From assembly GCA_937910305.1 (NCBI GenBank), contig CALEPS010000081.1:1-30350 (forward strand): a stretch of DNA of 30,350 nucleotides, written 5' to 3'. Of this stretch, positions 15,049-21,615 are shown piece after piece. Source of the stretch: an uncultured Bacteroidales bacterium. Its GTDB lineage: Bacteria; Bacteroidota; Bacteroidia; Bacteroidales; Paludibacteraceae. The notes below the pieces were generated by a model that worked only from the letters and a program-made list of their open reading frames with translations, was not told where the DNA came from and searched no databases. The stretch's first letter is position 1, and each line of letters begins with the position of its first letter. Position numbers and translations under genes: made by a program.

Positions 15049-15957
15049 ATGTGGACGGTTTTAGCTTTTATATCTGCGCTTTGTCTCGGATGTTATGATA
15101 TCTGCAAGAAGATAGCGCTTCGCCGGAACGCGGTGGTCGATGTGCTGACAATCAGTGTATGCGTCTCGGCTTGTATCCTTTGTGTCCCTCTTCTGTTGTC
15201 ACGCGTAGCGCCCGAGACCATGGCGGATACACCGTTCTTCGTGCCCTCTCTGGATCTGCAGGCCCACCTCTATACGCTCCTCAAATCGGTCATTGTGCTC
15301 AGCAGTTGGATCTTCGCTTATATATCTCTCAAGCACCTGCCTATCTCGGTGGTCAGCCCTGTACAGGCTACACGGCCGATGTGGACCCTCCTGGGAGCGC
15401 TCTTTCTCTTTCATGAACATCTCAATAACTGGCAATGGACGGGAGTGATCATTGCTATCGGAACGGTTTTTGTCTTTTCTTTTAGGAATAAGAATCAGAT
15501 AAAGAACAACAAAGTGGACGCTGTCTATTATGTCTGTCTGGCTTTGGCAGTCCTGATAGGTGCTTGTTCCGGCTTGTACGACAAGTACCTGATGAGGAGA
15601 TACGACCATAATGCCGTCCAGGTCTATTATACGTTCTATCAGGCGTTGATGATGATTGTCGTGTGGCTCGTCATGCACCGTAAGGAACTGAGCCAACGTC
15701 TCTTGCCGCTTATCTATTGGACACCGGCTGTTTTTCTGATCAGTGTTTTTTTAGTTGTCAGCGACAATGTGTATATGCTTGCTTTGCGCGATCCTGACTC
15801 GTTGATAGCGGTCGTCAGTACAATCCGGCGGGGAGGTACTGTTCTGGGATTCGCATACGGCTTGATTTGGTTAAAAGAAAAAGACCCTCTGCATAAGATT
15901 CTCTGCATGATCGGTATCTGTGCGGGGTTGTTATGTCTGGCAATAGGGTCTATTTGA
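15049..15957 (+). CDS. EamA-type (DMT superfamily) inner-membrane transporter
   Basis: The 302-residue protein has about ten hydrophobic segments in two EamA-like halves. The first half holds LALGCYDICKK-like start sequence and YISLKHLPISVVSPVQATRPMWTLLGALFLFHEHL; the second holds GLYDKYLMRRYD and DSLIAVVSTIRRGGTVLGFAYGLIWLKEKD, the usual place of the conserved S/T-x-x-R region. Members export or import small metabolites; the substrate is not predictable here. It has its own promoter. Its stop is followed within 155 bp by the BtuB-like receptor, so the two may share a transcript. Confidence 0.9.
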   Translation: MWTVLAFISALCLGCYDICKKIALRRNAVVDVLTISVCVSACILCVPLLLSRVAPETMADTPFFVPSLDLQAHLYTLLKSVIVLSSWIFAYISLKHLPISVVSPVQATRPMWTLLGALFLFHEHLNNWQWTGVIIAIGTVFVFSFRNKNQIKNNKVDAVYYVCLALAVLIGACSGLYDKYLMRRYDHNAVQVYYTFYQALMMIVVWLVMHRKELSQRLLPLIYWTPAVFLISVFLVVSDNVYMLALRDPDSLIAVVSTIRRGGTVLGFAYGLIWLKEKDPLHKILCMIGICAGLLCLAIGSI

Positions 15958-16111
15958 TATTATGTTCAAACAATTTCAAACAATTTCCAATTTCAGGCAA
16001 CGGAGTGCAATCCGTTTCCGTCGGTTCTGCCACAAGGCGTATGCAGCCTTCTGTTCCCTTCACCGCGAGGTAACCATCGGGCGCGTGGCTGCGTACATGA
16101 CGGATCTGGAA
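15958..16111 (+). promoter_or_regulatory. Leader of the BtuB-like receptor, possible cobalamin riboswitch
   Basis: The stretch stays open in frame but codes nothing like a receptor N-terminus. It contains, in the order of the cobalamin aptamer, GGCAA (15996-16000), a 6-bp stem AACGGA-GTGCAA-TCCGTT (compare the consensus GGUGnAAnnCC loop), CTGCCACAAGG (16027-16037), the hairpin AAGGC/GCCTT and GCGAGGTAACC (16065-16075), which resembles the B12 box GCCAGGAGACC at 8 of 11 positions. The usual GCCACUG...GGGAAG arm is not seen and the outer stem is unclear. This is a candidate, supported mainly by its position before a BtuB-like gene. Confidence 0.35.
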
Positions 16112-18250
16112 ATGCTCAAGAGCGGAAAGAGTATAGCCCTCTCGGCTTTGCTCCTTCTGGCGGGAGTAGCTCCTGCGGAGGCCGATGAAGGCGTACCGAA
16201 GGATTCCGTTCCATTGACAGCCCAACAACTTAGTCTTCAGGAGGTGTTGGTCGTTTCTCACAAAGCTGAAGTTCATTCGGAAGCTTACCGTCTTATCACT
16301 CAGGTCTCGCGCGCCGAGATAGAAGCCTTGCCGGTCCAGACCGTAGCGGATATTCTCCAATATCTGCCGGGTGTGGATGTCCGTACGCGGGGAGCGAACG
16401 GGGCGCAGGCGGATATCAGCATGCGCGGCGGTACGTTTGACCAGGTGCTGGTGCTCATCAACGGCGTTCCCCTCTCGGATTTCCACACCGGACATTATGC
16501 ACTCAATATACCCGTTTCGACGGAGTTGATAGAGCGCGTGGAGGTGCTGCAAGGTACTTCGGCAAGCCTGCATGGGGCGTTCTCCGGGGCGATCAATATT
16601 GTAACTAAGACAACCCCACCCCAACCCTCCCCTCAAGGGAGGGAGCACGATGTGCGGCTCAAACTGACCGCAGGTATGAACGGGTTGGTTAATCCGGAAA
16701 TTGCGGCTACTTTAGCCATTCCTGATAAATCCTCCTCCCTTGAGCGGGTGAAGAGCTCTGCTCGATCGGACTGCCGGTGGCCGTCCGTAGAACTTCCCCC
16801 GGGAGGGGTTAAACCGCTCACCATTAACCTCTCCGCCGAGTACAGCCGCGCAGACGGCTACTATGCGCCGTCGCCCACCGAGAAAGAGGCGACGGCATGC
16901 AGGAACAGCGATTTCAAGTTAGCCAACCTCTATTTCCAGACCCGTTGGAGAGGGCTGGACGTGCAAGCCGGAGCGCAGTGGAAAGACGCAGGTCTTGGCA
17001 TGGGTTACGGTTTCGGTTCGCAGGACCAGTTTGACGCCACCCGCACCGCCTTTGCTTCCGCCAAATACGAACACCGTTGGGGCGCATGGCGCTTGGACGC
17101 ACAGGCTGCCTACCGCGCTAACTACGACCGCTATGAGTGGCACCGCGGACAGCGGCTGTACGGCAATTTCCATTTTGCACAGACCGCCTCAGCCTCCATC
17201 GCCGCACACTATGCTTCGCGGATAGGTACTACCTCTTTCGGCGCCGGAGTACGCAACGAGAACATGCACTCTACCAACCTCGGCGATACGATCAATCCGA
17301 ACGGACAAGTGCCCAATGTGGCGGATTTTCCGCTGGCGGACGTTCGTGTGCTGGATCTCGTCAAAGGAGGCAACAGGTTTCATGCCAACTACTATGCCGA
17401 GCAGACGTTCTATTACGCAGGTCTCTCCGCATCCATCGGCATAAACGGCACGTATAATACGCAGTTCGGCCATCATTTGGGCGGCGGTGCCAATATCGGT
17501 TATTCGTTTGAGAAAGCCGGTACGCTCTATGCCAATGCCAACAGGTCGCTGCGTATGCCGACTTTCACGGACCTCTATTATAATGCCGGAAACCAACTCG
17601 GCAACCGCAACCTCAAACCCGAAGAGGCATGGCTCCTCTCCATCGGCTATAAAGGAACACTTAATCTCCTCCCCTCTACGGGGAGGTCGGGAGGGGCTTT
17701 CTCTTGGGCGGTGGATTGGTACTATCGCTGGGGAAAGAATATCATTGACTGGGTGTATGTGCCGGCGGATACCAAGCGTCCGTACCACGCCGAGAACCAG
17801 CAGCAGGTCAACGCTACGGGAGTGGAACTGTCTGTGGCTTATCGTTTTCCATCTTTCTTCCCCCCTTCATGGGGGGAGCGAGAGGGGCCTTGTATCTCTG
17901 TGGACTACGCTTACACTTATCTGGATCTGAACCTCAAAGAGTCCGGCTCGCGCTATCTGGACTACCTCAGCCATAAGCTCTCCATCCATCTGGAGCATGG
18001 CATATACAAGGGTCTCGGAGCGTCCTGGACCGTGCGTTTCCAGAAACGCGAAGGGCAGTATAACAATGCCGAAGGAGCCGTAACGGACTATCAGCCGGTT
18101 TGGCTGTTGGACGGTTCGATCTTCTGGCAGAACAAGTACCTGCGTGTCTCTGCCGACTGTACGAACATGACCAACACACGCTATTACGACTACGGCGGTA
18201 TCCTCCAACCCGGAGCCTGGGCGAAAGTAAGTATCAAAGCGATGTTGTAA
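16112..18250 (+). CDS. BtuB-like TonB-dependent receptor carrying four in-frame repeat insertions
   Basis: The start is the ATG at 16112 (MLKSGKSIALSALLLLAG), which gives a proper signal peptide; the earlier ATG at 15962 would add 50 residues of leader-like sequence. The 712-residue protein has a plug domain (VADILQYLPGVDVRTRG, SMRGGTFDQVLVLINGVPL, GHYALNIPV, GAINIVTK) and a 22-strand-type barrel with NRSLRMPTFTDLYYN and LKPEEAW, ending PGAWAKVSIKAML. This form is close to vitamin B12 receptors of Bacteroidetes. Residues about 167-178, 205-233, 518-529 and 582-593 are encoded by C/G-rich palindromic modules and fall at turns or loops. It overlaps the convergent phosphodiesterase-like gene by 17 bp. 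Confidence 0.9.
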   Translation: MLKSGKSIALSALLLLAGVAPAEADEGVPKDSVPLTAQQLSLQEVLVVSHKAEVHSEAYRLITQVSRAEIEALPVQTVADILQYLPGVDVRTRGANGAQADISMRGGTFDQVLVLINGVPLSDFHTGHYALNIPVSTELIERVEVLQGTSASLHGAFSGAINIVTKTTPPQPSPQGREHDVRLKLTAGMNGLVNPEIAATLAIPDKSSSLERVKSSARSDCRWPSVELPPGGVKPLTINLSAEYSRADGYYAPSPTEKEATACRNSDFKLANLYFQTRWRGLDVQAGAQWKDAGLGMGYGFGSQDQFDATRTAFASAKYEHRWGAWRLDAQAAYRANYDRYEWHRGQRLYGNFHFAQTASASIAAHYASRIGTTSFGAGVRNENMHSTNLGDTINPNGQVPNVADFPLADVRVLDLVKGGNRFHANYYAEQTFYYAGLSASIGINGTYNTQFGHHLGGGANIGYSFEKAGTLYANANRSLRMPTFTDLYYNAGNQLGNRNLKPEEAWLLSIGYKGTLNLLPSTGRSGGAFSWAVDWYYRWGKNIIDWVYVPADTKRPYHAENQQQVNATGVELSVAYRFPSFFPPSWGEREGPCISVDYAYTYLDLNLKESGSRYLDYLSHKLSIHLEHGIYKGLGASWTVRFQKREGQYNNAEGAVTDYQPVWLLDGSIFWQNKYLRVSADCTNMTNTRYYDYGGILQPGAWAKVSIKAML
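16613..16645. repeat. C/G-rich palindromic module 1 in the BtuB-like gene
   Basis: Contains CCCTCCC and GGGAGGG arms around CTCAA. It encodes TTPPQPSPQGRE right after INIVTK, where relatives go straight to the next barrel strand. Confidence 0.7.
16728..16812. repeat. C/G-rich palindromic module 2 in the BtuB-like gene
   Basis: An 85-bp module: CCTCCCTTGAG at one side, CCCGGGAGGGG at the other, and an inner GGAC/GTCC stem around GCCGGTGGCC. It encodes residues about 205-233 (SSSLERVKSSAR...). Bases 16734-16786 recur exactly at 30298-30350. Confidence 0.85.
17666..17697. repeat. C/G-rich palindromic module 3 in the BtuB-like gene
   Basis: CTCCTCCCCTCTACGGGGAG followed by GTCGGGAGGGG; encodes LLPSTGRSGGA in frame. 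Confidence 0.65.
17857..17890. repeat. C/G-rich palindromic module 4 in the BtuB-like gene
   Basis: CCCCCCTTCATGGGGGGA forms a perfect hairpin and is followed by GCGAGAGGGGCC; encodes FFPPSWGEREGPC in frame. Confidence 0.65.
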
Positions 18251-19238
18251 GTACGATAGGCAGGTGGTCCGAGAAACCGTCTTTCTGATACCTGTAACCA
18301 TTGAAGGTGCGTTTGGGTCTGAGACCGAGATATTTCTCATCCGGTTCTTGGACCCATTCTGCATCATAGATCCTCACCGTGCTGAGGCTGTCCAATGCCG
18401 GCGAGGTATAGAACTGGTCCAGACAACTCCACCGTCCCTGATACTTATGCGTGCCCGTCTCCTTTCCATTAACAGGCTCCCGGTAACTCACACCCCGTAA
18501 CCCGTCACCCGTAACCGGTAACCCGTCAGGGGGCTGGGGCTCTCCGTTGAAATCGCCCATAACGATGATTTTTGCCTGTGGCTCAATCGCCAATACACTG
18601 TCTATGGCTCCCTGCAAAACCTTCTTCACCGCCTCTCTCTTCCATTCGGTCTCTGCCGCTCCGCCACGCTGACTCGGCAAGTGGCATACGAACAGATGCA
18701 AGGTATCTCGCTTGTCCACCCTCGCACAGACATAGAGTATATCGCGGGTCTGTAATCTGTCAGGGAAGCGGTCTGTATTCTGTATTCTGATGGGTTTGCT
18801 ATTAAGCGTATCCACTCTGCTCTTTTTATACACCAACGCCACGTCTATTCCTCGCGGGTCCGGGCTCTCGTAATGCACAAAATCGTATTCCCCTCGTCGC
18901 AGCGTGTAGCATAGTTTGCGCAGACACGCTGCGTTCTCCACCTCCTGCAGACCCGCTATATCTACCCCATCCCATTCGCCGATATTCGTCAGCACGCGGG
19001 CGATAGATTCTATTTTCCGTTCATACCGTGTGTAGCTCCACCGCCGTTCGCCTTCCGCCGTCCATTCCCAATCGTCTTTCTCCACCCACAGGCTGTCAAT
19101 CATCACGCTGTCATGCTTCGGGTGAAACAGGTTTTCTACATTATAACTGACCACCTGCAACGGCGTTGCAGATGCACTCCATACACCTGCCCCAACTCCG
19201 ATCAGTACGGCAATAATAACCTGTCCCCCTTTTTTCAC
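18234..19238 (-). CDS. Secreted endonuclease/exonuclease/phosphatase (EEP) family protein
   Basis: The 334-residue protein starts at a GTG (19238) preceded by GAAGGA and has a signal peptide (VIIAVLIGVGAGVWSASA). EEP fold motifs are complete: VVSYNVENLF (29-38), IAGLQEVEN (metal-binding Glu), ESPDPRGIDVALVYKK, VCHLPSQRGG, IIVMGDFNGEP (Asp and Asn) and the final FSDHLPIVL (catalytic Asp-His). It should act outside the cytoplasm on nucleic acids or phosphodiesters; the exact substrate is open. Just after GDFNGEP, residues PPDGLPVTGDGLRGVSYREP are encoded by a repeat array (18492-18527 and following bases). It follows the sulfoxide reductase by 56 bp with no promoter between. Confidence 0.9.
   Translation of the reverse strand: MKKGGQVIIAVLIGVGAGVWSASATPLQVVSYNVENLFHPKHDSVMIDSLWVEKDDWEWTAEGERRWSYTRYERKIESIARVLTNIGEWDGVDIAGLQEVENAACLRKLCYTLRRGEYDFVHYESPDPRGIDVALVYKKSRVDTLNSKPIRIQNTDRFPDRLQTRDILYVCARVDKRDTLHLFVCHLPSQRGGAAETEWKREAVKKVLQGAIDSVLAIEPQAKIIVMGDFNGEPQPPDGLPVTGDGLRGVSYREPVNGKETGTHKYQGRWSCLDQFYTSPALDSLSTVRIYDAEWVQEPDEKYLGLRPKRTFNGYRYQKDGFSDHLPIVLTTSL
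18492..18527. repeat. In-frame GC-rich heptad repeat in the EEP gene
   Basis: Units on the coding strand read GGTTACG, GGTTACG, GGTGACG, GGTTACG with a 7-bp period. It encodes part of the extra loop after the GDFNGEP motif and is followed by a short GGGGG-rich piece. Confidence 0.7.
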
Positions 19239-19290
19239 TTCCTTCGTCCTTCCTTCCCTTCGTAAATCCTTCGTAAATCGTACATCCGTC
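19239..19290. repeat. Low-complexity CCTTCGTAAAT repeat between two genes
   Basis: Contains CCTTCGTAAAT twice in tandem and several CTTCCTTCGT pieces. On the coding strand it supplies the GGAAG/GAAGGA runs that act as the ribosome-binding region of the EEP gene. Confidence 0.5.
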
Positions 19291-19294
19291 CTTC

Positions 19295-19768
19295 TTACAT
19301 CAGACCGACAATTTTTTCCAAGTACCTTTTGTCGGTTTCATCGAAGGTATTGTATTCCTTGCTGTCGATATCCAACACCCCTATGATCTCACCGTCTTGG
19401 AACACCGGCACAACGATCTCGCTGTTCGACTCGCTGGAGCAGGCTATATGTCCCGCAAACTCATGTACATTGGGCACAATAATCGTCTCGGCTTTCGCCC
19501 AGGCTGTGCCGCAGACACCCTTTCCGAACGGAATGCGGGTACACGCCAACGGGCCCTGGAACGGACCTAACACGAGTTCTTGAATATTCTCTCCCCTTGT
19601 GGGGGAGTTGGAGGGGGTTATTACTCTATAAAACCCCGTCCACCAGAAACCGAACGCTTCATGTAGGAGGGCTGCTACGTTCGCCATGTTGGCGATCAGG
19701 TCCGTCTCGCCGGAAACCACCGAAGCCGCCTGTGCCAATACCTCTTTGTATAGTTCTTCTTTATTCAT
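19295..19768 (-). CDS. msrC: Free methionine-(R)-sulfoxide reductase (GAF domain)
   Basis: Started at the ATG at 19768 (MNKEELYKEVL), the product is 157 residues and is a single GAF domain. C76, C86 and C110 have the same 10 and 24 residue spacings as the three redox cysteines of the E. coli enzyme (84, 94, 118). FGKGVCGTAW, VPNVHEFAGHIAC and SEIVVPVF are family blocks. The enzyme reduces free Met-R-sulfoxide in the cytoplasm during oxidative stress. Residues about 51-61 (TPSNSPTRGEN) are encoded by a palindromic module and are not part of the usual GAF domain. The ATG at 19774 is an alternative start. Confidence 0.92.
   Translation of the reverse strand: MNKEELYKEVLAQAASVVSGETDLIANMANVAALLHEAFGFWWTGFYRVITPSNSPTRGENIQELVLGPFQGPLACTRIPFGKGVCGTAWAKAETIIVPNVHEFAGHIACSSESNSEIVVPVFQDGEIIGVLDIDSKEYNTFDETDKRYLEKIVGLM
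19589..19618. repeat. C/G-rich palindromic module in the sulfoxide reductase gene
   Basis: CTCCCC-TTGTG-GGGGAG hairpin followed by TTGGAGGGGG; keeps the frame and encodes TPSNSPTRGEN in the loop after the first GAF strands. Confidence 0.7.
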
Positions 19769-19780
19769 ATGCATCGCCTG

Positions 19781-19788
19781 CAAAAGTA
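19781..19788 (-). promoter_or_regulatory. -7 box of the sulfoxide reductase gene
   Basis: TACTTTTG on the minus strand; a CTTG at the -33 distance lies inside the inverted repeat 19803-19835. The distance to the start (7-13 bp) leaves almost no mRNA leader. Confidence 0.6.
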
Positions 19789-19802
19789 CAACAAAAATTG
19801 CA

Positions 19803-19960
19803 CATACGCAAGCGTTCGGGCATTTTTTTTGCCAAATAAAATGTATTTTATCTGTTGTGTGGGGCTATGAGACGTTTATGCTCGCATAGAAACGTCTTAT
19901 AGGTTCATGCAACAGGAAAGCCTTTAGGCTTGGCAAAAAATGTCTGAATGCTTGCGTATG
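19803..19960. repeat. 158-bp nested palindromic element
   Basis: Outer arms 19803-19835 and 19930-19960 (CATACGCAAGCGTTC... against CATACGCAAGCATTC... on the other strand) pair almost fully. Inside are CTGTTG/CAACAG (19852-19857, 19910-19915) and ATGAGACGTTT/AAACGTCTTAT (19867-19877, 19890-19900), then the small hairpin AAGCCTTTAGGCTT. The whole can fold into one long branched hairpin in DNA or RNA. No frame of note is present. It could be a MITE or a structured RNA. Confidence 0.6.
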
Positions 19961-19977
19961 GTCTGCAGGACGCGACT

Positions 19978-20021
19978 GTACTTTCGAAGGGGACCCCTTT
20001 GGGGGAGGAGGTCGAAAGTAC
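19978..20021. repeat. Inverted repeat GTACTTTCGA/TCGAAAGTAC around a C/G-rich core
   Basis: Perfect 10-bp arms at 19978-19987 and 20012-20021 enclose GGGGACCCCTTTGGGGGAGG, itself a hairpin of the palindromic-module kind. Confidence 0.55.
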
Positions 20022-20041
20022 TGCTTTTTTCTGACATATGC

Positions 20042-20070
20042 AAAAAAAATCGCCCCGAAGGACGATTTTT
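20042..20070 (-). terminator. Rho-independent terminator of the lipoprotein gene
   Basis: On the minus strand AAAAATCGTCC-TTCG-GGGCGATTTTTTTT: an 11-bp stem with a UUCG tetraloop and eight Ts, starting 3 bp after the stop codon region of the gene ending at 20073. Confidence 0.85.
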
Positions 20071-20072
20071 CA

Positions 20073-21431
20073 TTAATCTATACGGTAGATTCTGGAGAAT
20101 AGGTCTGTGTTGTCACGAACCCATCCTGCCGGCGGAGTGACGGTGCAATCCAGCGGGTTCGGCTCGGTTGTCTCATCGTGCTCCAAAGGACCGAACGCGT
20201 TCACATAATATCCCGGGTTGACAGTGAAGCTGACCGTGGAATGATCCAGCCATCCATGTATCTCTTCGCGGTTGGCATCGTGGTAATAGTTCCAGATCTC
20301 GAATGTGATACCATCCAGATAAGTCTCGCGGCAGTATTTCAGCACTTCTGCATTGATGCCCTGCGTTGTGATACGGATACCTTCCTCCTCAAAACGAACA
20401 GTCAGGGTGATAGTCTGTCCTGCTACTTCCATGGAAACATATTGTACGTAGTCGTTGTATTGGTAAACGCCCTGCGGGTTGCTCAAGACGATATTCATAT
20501 CGTCGCGGTCGCAGTAATACTCTACACCGATAGGCAGGAACACCTCTACATCCGTTGTGTCACGCACGTGGATTGACAATTTGGAGGAAATGTAGTCGCC
20601 CTCCTCTTTCTCTGCGTTGATGCTCAGGTTCACTTCTACATGTCCGTCTTCAGATCCGGTTTGCTCAATGGGGATAACAATCGGATCGGTAGGAACTAAC
20701 TCTTCGCTCTTGCCGTCTGCAGGAGTCAGTTTGATCACCCAGTCGTTATAAACACCATCGCCATCATAATACTCGCCGCTGTTTTTTGCCGTGCGGTAGT
20801 CAAAACAGAGGTAGTAGCCGTAGCCCGGAATCTGATAAAGCGTCCATGCGTCGTGTTTGGTGTTGTCTTTGTCGCCCCAGCTGTCATGGTAGGTCGGGTC
20901 GGCAAAAGGCAGGTTAACGCACAATGCGTCCGGACCCCAAGCGGCGTTGTAGTCGTTGATATGCTCGTTGTTAATCACCAGATAATCCATGTGGTTACCA
21001 CCTGTCACACCATGCCATGCGCCGTTCATATCCACCAACGTCGAGCCCGAATAATAGGCGTACGATGAACCGATGTTTTGCAGGAAATAGGCGGAGTGGT
21101 CCCACTCTGCACGATGCTCGTTCGGGTGCTGACGGATATAGTCCAGCACGTAGGTACGCTCTTCCTGCGTTATAGCTGCCGGGATAAAATCACGGTATTC
21201 TGCAGGCACGTTGCCGTCCTGAACCTTATAATAACTGAATTGCGCTTTCTTTACTCTCGCCGGAGCTTTGGCGCCATTTTCAAAAGTACTTACATGGGTA
21301 TGGTGACCCGAGTAGATAACAAAATTAGCTTGTTTGGCAGGACGTACCTGCGCTTTGTCTTCGCCCTTCTCGCATGCTGTCAGCAGCAGTGCTAAGGAAA
21401 CGAATGAAAAAATAATCTGTTTAGTATTCAT
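20073..21431 (-). CDS. Unknown lipoprotein with DUF4842/LruC-like sequence
   Basis: The 452-residue protein starts MNTKQIIFSFVSLALLLTAC with a lipobox (LLTAC, lipidated C20). The middle has NIGSSYAYYSG, NGAWHGVTGGNHMDYLVINNEHINDYN, YLCFDYRT and YYDGDGVYNDWVIKLTP, the last being the acidic D-x-D-x-x-N-D-x-V/W block seen in LruC-domain and related calcium-binding surface proteins. The C-terminal half is beta-rich with no clear family. It is probably displayed on the outer membrane or surface. It has its own promoter (21462-21493) and a strong terminator, so it is a single-gene unit divergent from the MFS gene. Confidence 0.75.
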   Translation of the reverse strand: MNTKQIIFSFVSLALLLTACEKGEDKAQVRPAKQANFVIYSGHHTHVSTFENGAKAPARVKKAQFSYYKVQDGNVPAEYRDFIPAAITQEERTYVLDYIRQHPNEHRAEWDHSAYFLQNIGSSYAYYSGSTLVDMNGAWHGVTGGNHMDYLVINNEHINDYNAAWGPDALCVNLPFADPTYHDSWGDKDNTKHDAWTLYQIPGYGYYLCFDYRTAKNSGEYYDGDGVYNDWVIKLTPADGKSEELVPTDPIVIPIEQTGSEDGHVEVNLSINAEKEEGDYISSKLSIHVRDTTDVEVFLPIGVEYYCDRDDMNIVLSNPQGVYQYNDYVQYVSMEVAGQTITLTVRFEEEGIRITTQGINAEVLKYCRETYLDGITFEIWNYYHDANREEIHGWLDHSTVSFTVNPGYYVNAFGPLEHDETTEPNPLDCTVTPPAGWVRDNTDLFSRIYRID

Positions 21432-21461
21432 ATTATTTTAATGTTATGAGTAAATTCGCTG

Positions 21462-21493
21462 CAAAGGTACTGCTTTTTTTTATATTATGCAAA
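21462..21493 (-). promoter_or_regulatory. Promoter of the lipoprotein gene
   Basis: Minus strand TTTG (21493-21490), 20 bp, TACCTTTG (21469-21462), 30 bp before the start at 21431. Confidence 0.75.
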
Positions 21494-21566
21494 AAAATCA
21501 TCTATTTATTTGGGCTTGTCCCAAATTAAATACTCTCAATTACTTGCATGTTTGCAAAAAAATTAC

Positions 21567-21574
21567 TACCTTTG
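21567..21574 (+). promoter_or_regulatory. -7 box of the MFS transporter gene
   Basis: TACCTTTG, 41 bp before the ATG at 21616. A weak TTGC occupies the -33 position; a better TTTG at 21551 is too close. Confidence 0.6.
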
Positions 21575-21615
21575 CACTCCTTTTTGTTTTTAATGTTAAA
21601 AATATTGTTCATATT

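Noticed and set aside
15962..16111. Upstream ATG extending the BtuB-like receptor by 50 residues
   Set aside because: The extension is not hydrophobic and would bury the signal peptide; the sequence looks like an RNA leader.
15950..16648. 232-codon minus-strand frame over the receptor's start
   Set aside because: Antisense to the signal peptide and plug domain, with no recognisable features.
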